From contig JALCKZ010000001.1 of the NCBI GenBank assembly GCA_022647615.1, forward strand, positions 1,724,178-1,788,177: a stretch of 64,000 bases of DNA, given 5' to 3'. Under the pieces are notes generated by a model. That model worked only from the letters and a program-made list of their open reading frames with translations, ran no database searches and was not told the DNA's origin. Both the position numbers and the translations under genes were made by a program. The stretch comes from Bacteroidales bacterium. GTDB lineage: Bacteria > Bacteroidota > Bacteroidia > Bacteroidales > UBA932. Each line of letters begins with the position of its first letter. The stretch's first letter is position 1. Positions 18,284-27,466 of this stretch are shown piece by piece.

Positions 18284-18760
18284 TTAAACTGCTGGTGGCA
18301 GGCACAAGAAAGTTGCTGCAAATGAAAGAATTGCATACAACTCAGGGAATACTGCAAGAATCATTGTCTTGCCAAATACATCCTGTCCGTTGCTCATCTC
18401 GTTAACACCGTTTGAGCAAATAGCAGCCTGTCTGATAGCTGAAAGATAGCCTACAAGTCCAAGGCCAAGTCCTGCAGCCAATACTGCGCCGCCCATGTTA
18501 ATTGTGAAGTTAGCCATTAGCGGGCCGGTATAAGCCTTTATTCTATTGTACATTAGAAAGAAACCTGCGAACCCGTAAAGACCCTGTGTAGCAGGAAGAG
18601 CGGAAAGAATCATTGCCTTTCCAAACATATCAGGATTTTTCTTAAGACCTGCAATAGTGCAATTTCCTGCCATTACAACTCCAACAGCACTTCCCATGCC
18701 GGAACCTGCAAGCATGATGCCCAGTCCGACGTAAGCTAATATTAATGCTAGATTTACCAT
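18284..18760 (-). CDS. atpK: V-type ATP synthase subunit K (rotor ring), Na+-type ligands
   Basis: A 158-residue proteolipid with two fused hairpins (four transmembrane helices), the V-type ring subunit. In the E. hirae NtpK structure Na+ is held by Leu61, Thr64, Gln65, Gln110 and Glu139. The corresponding pattern is seen here as LPATQG (T58, Q59), IRQAA (Q111) and FPELYA (E140). The first hairpin lacks the carboxylate, as in other duplicated V-type rotors. I infer Na+ coupling. Last gene of the ATPase operon, preceded by a motif-bearing 63-bp gap and followed by a terminator. Confidence 0.92.
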   Translation of the reverse strand: MVNLALILAYVGLGIMLAGSGMGSAVGVVMAGNCTIAGLKKNPDMFGKAMILSALPATQGLYGFAGFFLMYNRIKAYTGPLMANFTINMGGAVLAAGLGLGLVGYLSAIRQAAICSNGVNEMSNGQDVFGKTMILAVFPELYAILSFAATFLCLPPAV

Positions 18761-18823
18761 AATTTGTTATTATTTAATTAATTATCTTTTCTTTTTTGTC
18801 CCGACAGATTATCTGTCGCGATA

Positions 18824-20682
18824 CTATTTTTTAATTTTTGCAAGAGGCTTGTATTCTCTTCCGCCTCCTTCAAATCCTACATTTTTATAAAATTCTACAA
18901 ACGTCAAACGCATTGGATGTACGAATGCTCCAAGGCAGCATAGCAGCAGAACAAAAGTGTGGCACGCAATTAAGAAAATTGCAGCAATTACGGGTCCCGC
19001 ATAAGGCACTGTACCTAGTTGAGAACCAACAGAATTCACAACAAATCCAAGACATCCTCCGGAAGTTCCAAGTCCAAACAAACGGATGTATGAAAGCGTG
19101 TCTCCAAATACTCCGGTTATATCGTAAAATGCATAAAGGCCAGAACCGAATCTTGCAAGCGGATTCTTGCTGTTTGATGTGAACAGGAAAATTAAAACAG
19201 CTCCTGCAAGTCCAATCCACTTAAACCAGGAAGGCAGTCCGAAGTGAGAAACTGAATTTGCGTAAGCAACTGCACACCAAATAATTAAAAGAATCCATCC
19301 TATTATAGGAAGGGCAGGCACAATTCCTTTCTCTTTGATTGTAAAGATTGCGCTTAAAATTCTGGCGAATACAATTTGAACCAAACCAAAGATTATTGCA
19401 AACCAGAACATCTGCATATCGTCAAACAAAAAGTTTCCGTATGCGGTTCCTTTGATGAAAGAGAAATCTTTAAGGCTCAATCCAAAAGCAACGCCGTTAA
19501 CCGCAGGCATAATAATGGAACCAATTCCAAGACAGATAATTAGCTTGCCAATGGATTTAATCATTCCTTGTGTCTTGAGCGTTACAAAGATTCCTGCAAT
19601 AAGAATCACAAACCGTAACCCATATCGCCAAGGCAGAAACCAAAGAACAGCATGTAGAAAATTGCAAAATAAGGCGTAAGGTCATGCTCCCCATAATTTG
19701 GTGGCATGTACATTCCGCTGATTGGCTCAAACAGTTTGTTAAACCAGTTGTTTTTGAGTGCAATAGGGGGATTATCCTCCACTTTTGCCTTTTCCTTGAG
19801 ATAATATACTCCCTCTGAATTTTGATTGAAATAATTATCTATTTTGCCGTCATCTTCCGTAGGTGCAAATCCCTCAAATACTTGCAAAGTGTCCTCTGCC
19901 GTTTTGCGGGAGCTTTCTCCTGCAAGATACAAATCGGCCTTCTCCTCCAAAGTTTTTTGAGCTCTCTCTAGAACGGGGATATTAGAGGTCATATCAATAA
20001 GTATTTTCTTATTCCTCTCAATATCTTTATTGTATCTTTCTATTGCCTCTTTTGCCAGATTTACAGATGTTTCCGGGAATTTTGCTTCCGGCGTGGAAAG
20101 TTTTATCTCCTCTCCTTTTGCTGCAAGAAGAACAAAATAAACTTTGCCGCGGTCATGGTTAAGAACCTGCATTGGGTACTTGGCTGCAAGCGACGCATCA
20201 AACTTTTTTTCTGATACGGAGTAAAAATGAGGAGTGTAGCCTAAATCTCTTATTTTGGTAAGATTATCCGGACTAAAGTTTCCCCATGGCGCAGACTCAA
20301 TTACTTGACCTTTTGCAGTTGCAAGTTGCGCAGCCAGTTGTTTTTTCTCCTCAAAAGCAATTGAAACATACTCAATTGCGGCCTCATCCGCTATTGAGTC
20401 ATACTCAACTGTAGTTCCGTCATCTGAGAATTGTACATTCTCCGATGCGTTTTGAACATCAAGTTTTATATTCTCTTTTTGGGCATCCTTTTTTACAATG
20501 TTCAAATCTCTTATCAGAGTTTTGCACTTTGCAATTTTCTCAAAAAGTTCTCTGGATGTATCATCAATAGGGCGGTTCTTGCGCGTAATATCCACTATGC
20601 CAAGTTCTTGAAGCCCATTCAGGAATTCCTCAACATCTTTGTGAAAAATCACAAAGGAGTATTTAGTCATCTTCTTAATCAT
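18824..20682 (-). pseudogene. atpI: V-type ATP synthase subunit I, interrupted by a one-base frameshift
   Basis: The stator subunit (a-like), joining a cytoplasmic arm to the membrane half-channel. The sequence is in two frames: 358 residues read to FCLGDMGYGL then TGA, and a second frame of about 260 residues resumes with VILIAGIFVTLK from a GTG that overlaps that stop (19606-19609). Read with one base restored, the product is about 619 residues, the family's usual size. The break lies inside the conserved GDMGYGL helix, so it is not a domain boundary. Possibilities are a true deletion, an assembly error, or weak stop-restart at GTGA. I favour assembly error or a recent mutation because all other ATPase genes are intact. 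The second part holds the membrane helices including GVFGDTLSYIRLFGLG. Confidence 0.85.
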
Positions 20683-21353
20683 CTCACGCTGTCATCAATC
20701 TCAGATGCCTCCACATTGTTAAGATCTTCTTTTTCACCTAAATCATTTAGCTGCTCCTCTTCTTCCTCCAGCACGTGTCTCTCTTTTACAATTTTTTGAG
20801 AAGCTTTGGATAAGTTCTCCTCATCCTCCATGTACCTCTTGATTTTTCTTATTGCCTCTTGATAACCAGGTATTTGTACCTTCTCATACAAGTTTACTTT
20901 TTGTGTGGTTTTCTTACGTGAATAGTCCAGGAGCCGCATCTTCTCTTTATAGATTTCAGACTCAATTCCTATCTGCGCAAGGTTCTGCAGAATCTCAACT
21001 CCGTCAGAATACCATAGCGGCTTTTTAAATAAGTCAAACTCTTTAACGTCGTACTCAACTTTTTCCAGCCCGGGAGTTTTTATTCCCGCAACCTTCTCTG
21101 TCTTAAGCTTTACGTCTTTCACAGAGATAAGCCCCGGTTCAAATTCGTTCCAAAGGGCGGCCAAGTAATCGTATGATTTAAGGGCTTTATCAAGGTCATC
21201 CAGCAATTTCTGGCTCTTAACTTTTGCATTCTTAACCTCCACACGCAGCGCGCTCTCCTTATTCTTAAGAGTAGGGAGCGCGTTGGTTCTAACCTTCAAC
21301 TGCTTGTTAAGGTTGTTAAGCGCCGTCTTGTTATATTGAAACTTAATTGCCAT
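20679..21353 (-). CDS. atpD: V-type ATP synthase subunit D (central stalk)
   Basis: A 224-residue, strongly helical protein beginning IKFQYNKTALNNLNKQLKVR, with the long N- and C-terminal coiled-coil helices expected for the rotating shaft. It transmits rotation between the A3B3 head and the K ring. Its stop overlaps the atpI start by four bases (ATGA). It starts 32 bp after atpB. Confidence 0.9.
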   Translation of the reverse strand: MAIKFQYNKTALNNLNKQLKVRTNALPTLKNKESALRVEVKNAKVKSQKLLDDLDKALKSYDYLAALWNEFEPGLISVKDVKLKTEKVAGIKTPGLEKVEYDVKEFDLFKKPLWYSDGVEILQNLAQIGIESEIYKEKMRLLDYSRKKTTQKVNLYEKVQIPGYQEAIRKIKRYMEDEENLSKASQKIVKERHVLEEEEEQLNDLGEKEDLNNVEASEIDDSVR

Positions 21354-21385
21354 AATTACTTGTTATCCAGTAATATCCTTTAGCA

Positions 21386-22708
21386 TTACGCCTTGTCCCA
21401 ATATTTATCTACAAGTTTTTGTTTTATACCTAGCTCTTCCGGCTTAAAGTATTTTTTAAACAGTTTCCATCCTGTATCCAGCATCTCATCAATTTTAATG
21501 TTGACATCTATGGATAGAAGTTTTGTAGAGTACTCTTTTGCATATTCCAGGCAGCGCAGATCATAATCGCTAAGGTCAAAACCATTTTCAAGTTTTGTCT
21601 TTGCATTTGCCGCATCTGCGTAAAGTCTTACTCCTGTGTTCATTACCTGGGCATGGTCTTCTCTTGTCTTCTTGCCTATAACTAATTGTTTTAGACGGGA
21701 AAGCGAGCGGAACGGGTCAACAATAATTTTACCTGTATCTGTATCCGTTCTTAAGAACAGCTGGCCCTCAGTGATATATCCGGTATTATCTGGGATGGCG
21801 TGAGTAATATCTCCGTCATTCAAAGTTGTTACTGCTATAATTGTAATAGAGCCGCCGTCAGGAAGTTGTACGGCTTTCTCGTAAATTTTTGCAAGGTCGG
21901 AATACAATGAGCCCGGCATGGAATCCTTGGAAGGAATCTGATCCATACGGTTGCTGACAATAGAAAGCGCATCTGCATACAATGTCATATCTGTCAGAAG
22001 CACAAGCACTTTCTGATTCTTGTCAACTGCAAAATATTCAGCTGCGGTAAGCGCCATGTCGGGAATTAGCAATCTCTCGACAGGTGGTTCTTCCGTTGTG
22101 TTTACAAAACTTATGATTTTATTAAGCGCTCCTTCATCTTCAAATTTTTGTTTGAAGTACAGATAATCATCATTGGAAAGTCCCATTCCGCCAAGGATAA
22201 TCTTATCAACGTCCGCTCTTAACGCAACATCTGCCATTACCTGATTATAAGGCTGGTCCGGGTCTGCAAAGAACGGAATCTTCTGCCCTGATACAAGCGT
22301 GTTGTTAAGGTCAATTCCTGCAATACCTGTCGGGATTAATTGAGATGGCTGCCTTCTCTTATAAGGGTTGACGCTTGGACCGCCAATGTGCCTTCTCTCG
22401 CCCTCAACTTTTGGACCGCCGTCAATAGGGTCTCCGTAAGCATTGAAGAATCTGCCGCTTAGCTCCTCGCTGACATTTAGCGCGGGAGGTTCGCCAAAAA
22501 ATTCTACCTCTGCATTTGTCGGAATTCCTTCCGTCCCTGCAAATACCTGAAGGGTAACTAAATCCTTCTTAATCTTTACAACTTGGGCAAGGCGTCCTGC
22601 AACCTTTGCAAGCTCGTCATTGGCAACTCCGCTTGCTTTTAGAGAAACGGTAGCCTTTGTAATAGCCTCAAGCTTAGTGTATACCTTCTGAAATGCGTTA
22701 TTTGCCAT
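21386..22708 (-). CDS. atpB: V-type ATP synthase subunit B
   Basis: A 440-residue non-catalytic nucleotide-binding-fold subunit of the A3B3 head. Family motifs include NPYKRRQPSQLIPTGIAGID, QKIPFFADPDQPYNQ, LLTDMTLYADALSIVSNRMDQIPSKD and MPGSLYSDLAKIYEKA. The Walker A lysine loop is absent, as expected for B. It overlaps the atpA 3' end by 11 bases. Confidence 0.95.
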   Translation of the reverse strand: MANNAFQKVYTKLEAITKATVSLKASGVANDELAKVAGRLAQVVKIKKDLVTLQVFAGTEGIPTNAEVEFFGEPPALNVSEELSGRFFNAYGDPIDGGPKVEGERRHIGGPSVNPYKRRQPSQLIPTGIAGIDLNNTLVSGQKIPFFADPDQPYNQVMADVALRADVDKIILGGMGLSNDDYLYFKQKFEDEGALNKIISFVNTTEEPPVERLLIPDMALTAAEYFAVDKNQKVLVLLTDMTLYADALSIVSNRMDQIPSKDSMPGSLYSDLAKIYEKAVQLPDGGSITIIAVTTLNDGDITHAIPDNTGYITEGQLFLRTDTDTGKIIVDPFRSLSRLKQLVIGKKTREDHAQVMNTGVRLYADAANAKTKLENGFDLSDYDLRCLEYAKEYSTKLLSIDVNIKIDEMLDTGWKLFKKYFKPEELGIKQKLVDKYWDKA

Positions 22709-24452
22709 TTTCTTCCAAAGTTTTATCCAGCTGCTTCAGATACTTGTTGAAATCATCGCTCTTAAATGCAGAGTAGTTCATCTGACGCATGATGTTGATT
22801 AAGTTCTTAAAGTATTCTATGCACTGTTCAAACCTGTCAAATTCAAATTGTTTGTCACAGATTTCCAGTACTTTATTCAGCATGAATTCCTGTCTTTCCA
22901 AAGAGGACTGGCAGTCAACCGCATCAAATGCATCCTGCTGAAGAATGATAAAGTCCAGAAGCTCGCTCTTCCAATATCTCATGTGATACTCCATTGGAAC
23001 TCCGTCATCTCCCAAAATGTTGATTTGGTCATGAGCCTCTTTACCTCTTAGTATTATGTTCTTTGCTTTATAAACGTTCTTAACCCAGTTAGGACTTATC
23101 CTCTTGGAGAAATATTCTTCAATTTCCGGATATTCCAAATACTTTGAGTATGAGTCAATTGGGTCAATGGAAGGATATCTCTTTCCATCCGCCCTGGCCT
23201 GGCTCAGCGCATAAAAACATCTTGCGCATTTCTTTGTGGACTCAGTAACGGGCTCCTTTAAGTTACCACCTGCAGGTGAAACAGTTCCGATGAATGTGAC
23301 AGAACCTGTGTTGCCGCTGTTAAGAACAACAACTCCTGCGCGTGAATAGAAGTTTGAAATAATTGAGGACAAATCAACCGGGAATGCATCTGCTCCGGGA
23401 AGTTCCTCCATTCTGTTTGACATCTCTCTTAAAGCCTGTGCCCATCTGGATGTTGAATCCGCCAATAGCAAGACTTTCAGTCCCATAGCGCGGTAATACT
23501 CTCCAATGGTCATTGCCGTATAAACGGAAGCCTCGCGGGCTGCAACGGGCATGTTAGAGGTGTTGCAGATGATAATTGTTCTTTCAATCAACTTTCTTCC
23601 TGTTCTAGTATCCACCAGTTCAGGGAATTCCGCAAATATTTCAACAACCTCATTTGCACGCTCTCCGCAGGCGGCCATTATAATGATATCAGCCTCAGCC
23701 TGTTGCGCAATTGCGTGCTGAATGACTGTTTTACCGCATCCGAAAGGTCCCGGAATGAAACCTGTACCACCTTCAGCGATAGGGTTTAACGTGTCTATTG
23801 CACGTACGCCTGTCTCCATTATTTTATAAGGACGCGGTTTCTCTTTGTATCCCTCTATTGCAACCTTAACGGGCCACCTCTGAGTCATGTCAACTTTGAC
23901 TTCCTCACCCTTTTCATTGGTGAGCACAGCCATTGTATCGTGAATCTTATATTTGCCCTCAGGCGCAACGCTTTTAACTTTATATTCACCTTTAAATGAG
24001 AATGGTACCATGATTTTGTGAGGCATCCATCCCTCTTTAACTTCTCCCAGCCAGTCTGCTGCAATAACTGTGTCTCCAGGTTTTGCAATAGGTTTAAATT
24101 CCCAAATCTTTTCAGGGTCAAGAGGGGAGGTGTATTCTCCTCTCTTTAGGAAGACATCCTTCATTGTTGCAAGGTTATCCTGAAGTCCGTCATAATTACT
24201 TGACAGCAAGCCGGGTCCAAGTGTGACCTCCAACATGCGTCCCTCAAATTCTACAGGATCTCCAACTTTTAGTCCTCTTGTGCTCTCATAAACCTGAGTG
24301 GATGCCGTATTGCCGTTGACTTTGATAACCTCCGCCATCAGTTTGACACCGTCCAAATCAATGAAGCACAGCTCGTTCTGAGCAACCGGACCATCCACTT
24401 CTACGGATACCAGGTTGGATACGATTCCTGTGACTTTACCTTTTGTTTTCAT
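22698..24452 (-). CDS. atpA: V-type ATP synthase subunit A (catalytic)
   Basis: A 584-residue catalytic subunit. The P-loop is GPFGCGKTVIQHAIAQQ near residue 237. The bulge domain specific to V/A-type A subunits lies between about residues 110 and 190. GERANEVVEIFAEFPEL, SNMPVAAREASVYTAMTIGEYYR and LADSTSRWAQALREMSNRMEELPG are all present. It hydrolyses or makes ATP depending on ion flow. Thirty bases separate it from the DUF2764 gene, and that gap holds one CTGTCGGGA word. Confidence 0.97.
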   Translation of the reverse strand: MKTKGKVTGIVSNLVSVEVDGPVAQNELCFIDLDGVKLMAEVIKVNGNTASTQVYESTRGLKVGDPVEFEGRMLEVTLGPGLLSSNYDGLQDNLATMKDVFLKRGEYTSPLDPEKIWEFKPIAKPGDTVIAADWLGEVKEGWMPHKIMVPFSFKGEYKVKSVAPEGKYKIHDTMAVLTNEKGEEVKVDMTQRWPVKVAIEGYKEKPRPYKIMETGVRAIDTLNPIAEGGTGFIPGPFGCGKTVIQHAIAQQAEADIIIMAACGERANEVVEIFAEFPELVDTRTGRKLIERTIIICNTSNMPVAAREASVYTAMTIGEYYRAMGLKVLLLADSTSRWAQALREMSNRMEELPGADAFPVDLSSIISNFYSRAGVVVLNSGNTGSVTFIGTVSPAGGNLKEPVTESTKKCARCFYALSQARADGKRYPSIDPIDSYSKYLEYPEIEEYFSKRISPNWVKNVYKAKNIILRGKEAHDQINILGDDGVPMEYHMRYWKSELLDFIILQQDAFDAVDCQSSLERQEFMLNKVLEICDKQFEFDRFEQCIEYFKNLINIMRQMNYSAFKSDDFNKYLKQLDKTLEENGK

Positions 24453-24482
24453 CTATTGTTGTTATTTTTTTATCCCGACAGA

Positions 24483-25169
24483 TTATACAACTTTTTTTGT
24501 TGTACCTGCATTAAACTCAACACCTTTGAAGGTGCCTCGCACTTCATCTACAAGCTTCTTAAACAAGGCTTTACCTGTTTCTCTATCCAGCTTGTTCCAT
24601 CTCTCAACAAGTTTCCCCTTTACAAGAAAAGCAAGAATCACGTTAATGTCAAAAAAGTCAAAAGCTGTGAATTCATTAATCTTGTTCCACTTGAATTCAT
24701 CCAGCTTTCTCTCTTTCTCTAAAATGTCCGTGTTGTGAAAAATGGTTTCAATGTTCTGGATTTCAGATGAGTCCAGCGTAACAGATGCTCCCTCTTCCTC
24801 TTTATAACCTCCTTGTTCATCAGAAGGAAGAAGAACAGAATATTTTTTTACAAGGTCATCTTGATTAACATCCTCTCCTTTAAATAACTTGCCGGCCAGG
24901 AAAGATACTTTGATGTTCCTGATAATGCGGTCAAGCCTAAAGAAGCGTTTGATAAAGAGACTCTTGCTCTCCTCCGCTTTAACATAGAACTCCCCGGAAA
25001 GCGAATTTTCATCAAATCCGCTCTCCAGGAATTCTATAAGTTTTTGGTCATCTGCGGAGCATTGCTTGTAGATTTCCTCCCTTACAGCCGAGTAATTAAA
25101 CAAATTGTTCTCTCCGCCAGGCGCAAGTTCAGGCAATCCTCCGATTATGTAATAGTAATTATTCACCAA
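24483..25169 (-). CDS. DUF2764 family protein, probable V-type ATPase component
   Basis: A 228-residue soluble protein starting NNYYYIIGGLPELAPG, the DUF2764 hallmark. It is helical, with no catalytic motif. The gene sits between E and A exactly where subunit C is found in other V/A-type operons, and no recognisable C gene occurs here. I infer it replaces the C (d-like) subunit that joins the stalk to the ring, but there is no direct evidence in the sequence. Its start overlaps the atpE stop by 11 bases. Confidence 0.82.
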   Translation of the reverse strand: MVNNYYYIIGGLPELAPGGENNLFNYSAVREEIYKQCSADDQKLIEFLESGFDENSLSGEFYVKAEESKSLFIKRFFRLDRIIRNIKVSFLAGKLFKGEDVNQDDLVKKYSVLLPSDEQGGYKEEEGASVTLDSSEIQNIETIFHNTDILEKERKLDEFKWNKINEFTAFDFFDINVILAFLVKGKLVERWNKLDRETGKALFKKLVDEVRGTFKGVEFNAGTTKKVV

Positions 25170-25773
25170 ACAGAAGTTTTTTGGTCTTTGGTCTCAAGTA
25201 ATCAGAGATGATATTCTCAAAAGATTTATCTGTAAAGCTTATGTAATACCCGCTCCCTTTTGGACCAACTTTAAAACCGTTCTCAACGTTCTTGTCATAA
25301 GAAACATTGAGTCCTTCATTGCAGCATTTTGCAAGTTCACCCTTGACAAAAGTATCCATCTCCTGCTTCTTGCTTTCAGGCAAAATTAAATCAAGAGAAG
25401 AATTTGCTTTGGAAGCAGGATTAAATGCTGAAACAACAGTTTTGATAATAGACTGAAGGAACTCCTTCTCATTCAAACCTTTGGCAATAGGTTCAGAAAT
25501 GCTCCTGGCCGTAATTGCCTGCTCTATTTTCTGACGTACAGCTGCAAGTGCCTGAATAGAAGCCATTTTGATATCTCCATCCGCCTTCTTTTTTAAATCG
25601 TCACATTCTCTGCGGGCCTTAAGTGTAAGGGCATCAGCCTCTTCACGCGCCTCTGCGACAATTTTTGCAGCCTCCTGTCTGGCTTTGGCCAGCATTTCGT
25701 CTGCATCCTTTTTACCTTTGGACAAACCCTCTTTGTATAGCTTGTCCGTCAGTTCCTGCAATTTGTCTTGCAT
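25159..25773 (-). CDS. atpE: V-type ATP synthase subunit E (peripheral stalk)
   Basis: A 204-residue protein with a long Ala/Glu/Lys/Arg-rich N-terminal coiled coil (residues about 1-90, EARQEAAKIVAEAREEAD) and a compact C-terminal head (GPKGSGYYISFTDKSFENI). This is the stator stalk that holds the head against rotation. The usual partner G is not visible in this locus. It starts 55 bp after the decarboxylase beta subunit and opens the ATPase part of the transcript. Confidence 0.88.
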   Translation of the reverse strand: MQDKLQELTDKLYKEGLSKGKKDADEMLAKARQEAAKIVAEAREEADALTLKARRECDDLKKKADGDIKMASIQALAAVRQKIEQAITARSISEPIAKGLNEKEFLQSIIKTVVSAFNPASKANSSLDLILPESKKQEMDTFVKGELAKCCNEGLNVSYDKNVENGFKVGPKGSGYYISFTDKSFENIISDYLRPKTKKLLFGE

Positions 25774-25828
25774 TTTTGTGTTATTTTAAATTTCTCTATT
25801 TCAAATAATTACTATCGGGATTAAAATA

Positions 25829-26980
25829 CTATCCCAAGAAGCTCAGCAGAATACCTGCCGCAACTGCGCTGCCTATAACTCCCGCAACGTTAGGACCCAT
25901 TGCATGCATAAGCAGGTAATTGGTTGGGTCATACTGCTGTCCAATCATCTGAGATACACGTGCGGAATCCGGTACTGCAGATACGCCGGCATTTCCGATA
26001 AGAGGGTTAAGCTTGTTGCCTTCTTTTAAGAATAAGTTGATAATCTTGCAGAACATAACGCCGCCGAATGTTGCAAAAATGAATGACATTGCGCCTAGTC
26101 CGAAAATCATAACTGACTTCATCTGCAAGAACTTATCTGCCTGTGTAGAGCAACCTACGGTCAGACCTATAAGGATAACAACTATATCATTAAGAGGACC
26201 TCTTGCTGTCTCCGCAAGTCTTCTTGTAACGCCGCTCTCTTTAAGTAAGTTTCCAAAGAACAACATTCCCAGCAATGGAATACCTGACGGAACCAAAAAT
26301 GCGGTCAGCAAAAATCCTATGATAGGGAACATAATCTTCTCCTGCTGCTGAACAGGTCTTGGAGGTCTCATTCTTATTAATCTCTCTTTGTTAGTTGTAA
26401 GCGCCTTCATGATAGGTGGCTGGATAACAGGCACCAAAGCCATGTAAGAATATGCGGATACAGAAATTGCACCAACCAAATCAGGAGCTAATTTACCTGA
26501 CAGGAATATTGCGGTAGGGCCATCAGCACCTCCGATAATTCCAATAGCGCCGGCCTCTGCGGGAGTAAATCCAAGAAGCAATGCTCCAATGTATGCTGCA
26601 AAAATTCCAAGCTGAGCCGCAGCTCCAACCAACAACAATTTAGGATTGGAAATAAGCGCGGAGAAATCTGTCATTGCGCCGATTCCCAAAAATATCAACG
26701 GAGGATAGAAACCTTTCTTAACACCTAGATATAAGATGTTTAGCACGGAGCCGTCCTCATATATACCAACTTGCATTCCGGGGAACAAAGGGATATTTCC
26801 CACAATCATTCCAAATCCGATAGGGATTAGAAGCAGAGGTTCCCAGTTCTTTTTAATTGCCAGATAGATAAAAAGCAATCCGACCACTATCATAATCAGG
26901 TGCCCCCATGTGCAGTTGGCAAAACCTGTATACTGGACGAACAGTTTTAAATTGGCAACGATGTTTGATTCTAAAATCAT
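25829..26980 (-). CDS. mmdB: Na+-translocating decarboxylase, beta (membrane pump) subunit
   Basis: A 383-residue inner-membrane protein with about nine to eleven helices. GIIGGADGPTAIFLSGKLAPDL carries the conserved Asp region needed for Na+ movement. SAYSYMALVPVIQPPIMKALTT and the late NAGVSAVPDSARVSQ motif are shared with OadB, GcdB and MmdB. It decarboxylates carboxybiotin and exports Na+. The family sequence cannot distinguish the oxaloacetate, glutaconyl and methylmalonyl versions; the adjacent epimerase points to methylmalonyl-CoA. It starts 13 bp after the biotin carrier gene. Confidence 0.92.
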   Translation of the reverse strand: MILESNIVANLKLFVQYTGFANCTWGHLIMIVVGLLFIYLAIKKNWEPLLLIPIGFGMIVGNIPLFPGMQVGIYEDGSVLNILYLGVKKGFYPPLIFLGIGAMTDFSALISNPKLLLVGAAAQLGIFAAYIGALLLGFTPAEAGAIGIIGGADGPTAIFLSGKLAPDLVGAISVSAYSYMALVPVIQPPIMKALTTNKERLIRMRPPRPVQQQEKIMFPIIGFLLTAFLVPSGIPLLGMLFFGNLLKESGVTRRLAETARGPLNDIVVILIGLTVGCSTQADKFLQMKSVMIFGLGAMSFIFATFGGVMFCKIINLFLKEGNKLNPLIGNAGVSAVPDSARVSQMIGQQYDPTNYLLMHAMGPNVAGVIGSAVAAGILLSFLG

Positions 26981-26993
26981 AATCTTCTATTTA

Positions 26994-27428
26994 TTAGCCG
27001 ATTACTGCTATTACATCACCCTCAAGCACAGAATCGCTCTTGTTAACTTTCAATTCTTTAATTGTTCCGTCGCAAGTAGCCTCAATTACATTCTCCATCT
27101 TCATGGCCTCAAGAACAACAATCTTTTGTCCTTTCTTAACAGCCTGTCCCTCTTTAACTGCAACTTCCAGAATTACACCCGGAAGCGGAGTTGTAACCTT
27201 TGTTCCGCCGGCTGCGCTTTCTACTGCCGGCTTATCTATAACAACACCTGATTTTCCGGGAGTTGTCTTGCGCGCAAATTTGACGGGAGCGGCAGCCTTC
27301 TTAATAGGCTTGTCAAACTCAACTTTAAAAGGAGTCCCGTTAACTTCCACATTAGCAGCATTCTCATCAGTTTCATCTACTGAAACTGCATAATCATTGC
27401 CGTTAATTTTTAATTTATATTCTTTCAT
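26994..27428 (-). CDS. mmdC: biotin carrier protein of methylmalonyl-CoA decarboxylase
   Basis: A 144-residue carrier. The biotin attachment motif EAMKM gives the biotinyl lysine K110, inside a C-terminal lipoyl/biotinyl domain (about residues 75-144). An N-terminal beta segment (KLKINGNDYAV) and an Ala/Pro/Lys-rich linker precede it. I choose the ATG at MKEYKLKING; the frame runs open upstream but its residues are not family-like and it would enter the OadG gene. It shuttles CO2 between the carboxyltransferase and the beta subunit. Confidence 0.93.
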   Translation of the reverse strand: MKEYKLKINGNDYAVSVDETDENAANVEVNGTPFKVEFDKPIKKAAAPVKFARKTTPGKSGVVIDKPAVESAAGGTKVTTPLPGVILEVAVKEGQAVKKGQKIVVLEAMKMENVIEATCDGTIKELKVNKSDSVLEGDVIAVIG

Positions 27429-27466
27429 AAAATTCTTTTTTATCTCATTAATTATTATCCCGACAG

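Noticed and set aside
19606..19609. GTGA overlap in atpI as a natural two-gene boundary
   Set aside because: The break falls inside a conserved transmembrane motif and the two parts add up to one normal-length subunit, so a frameshift is the simpler reading.
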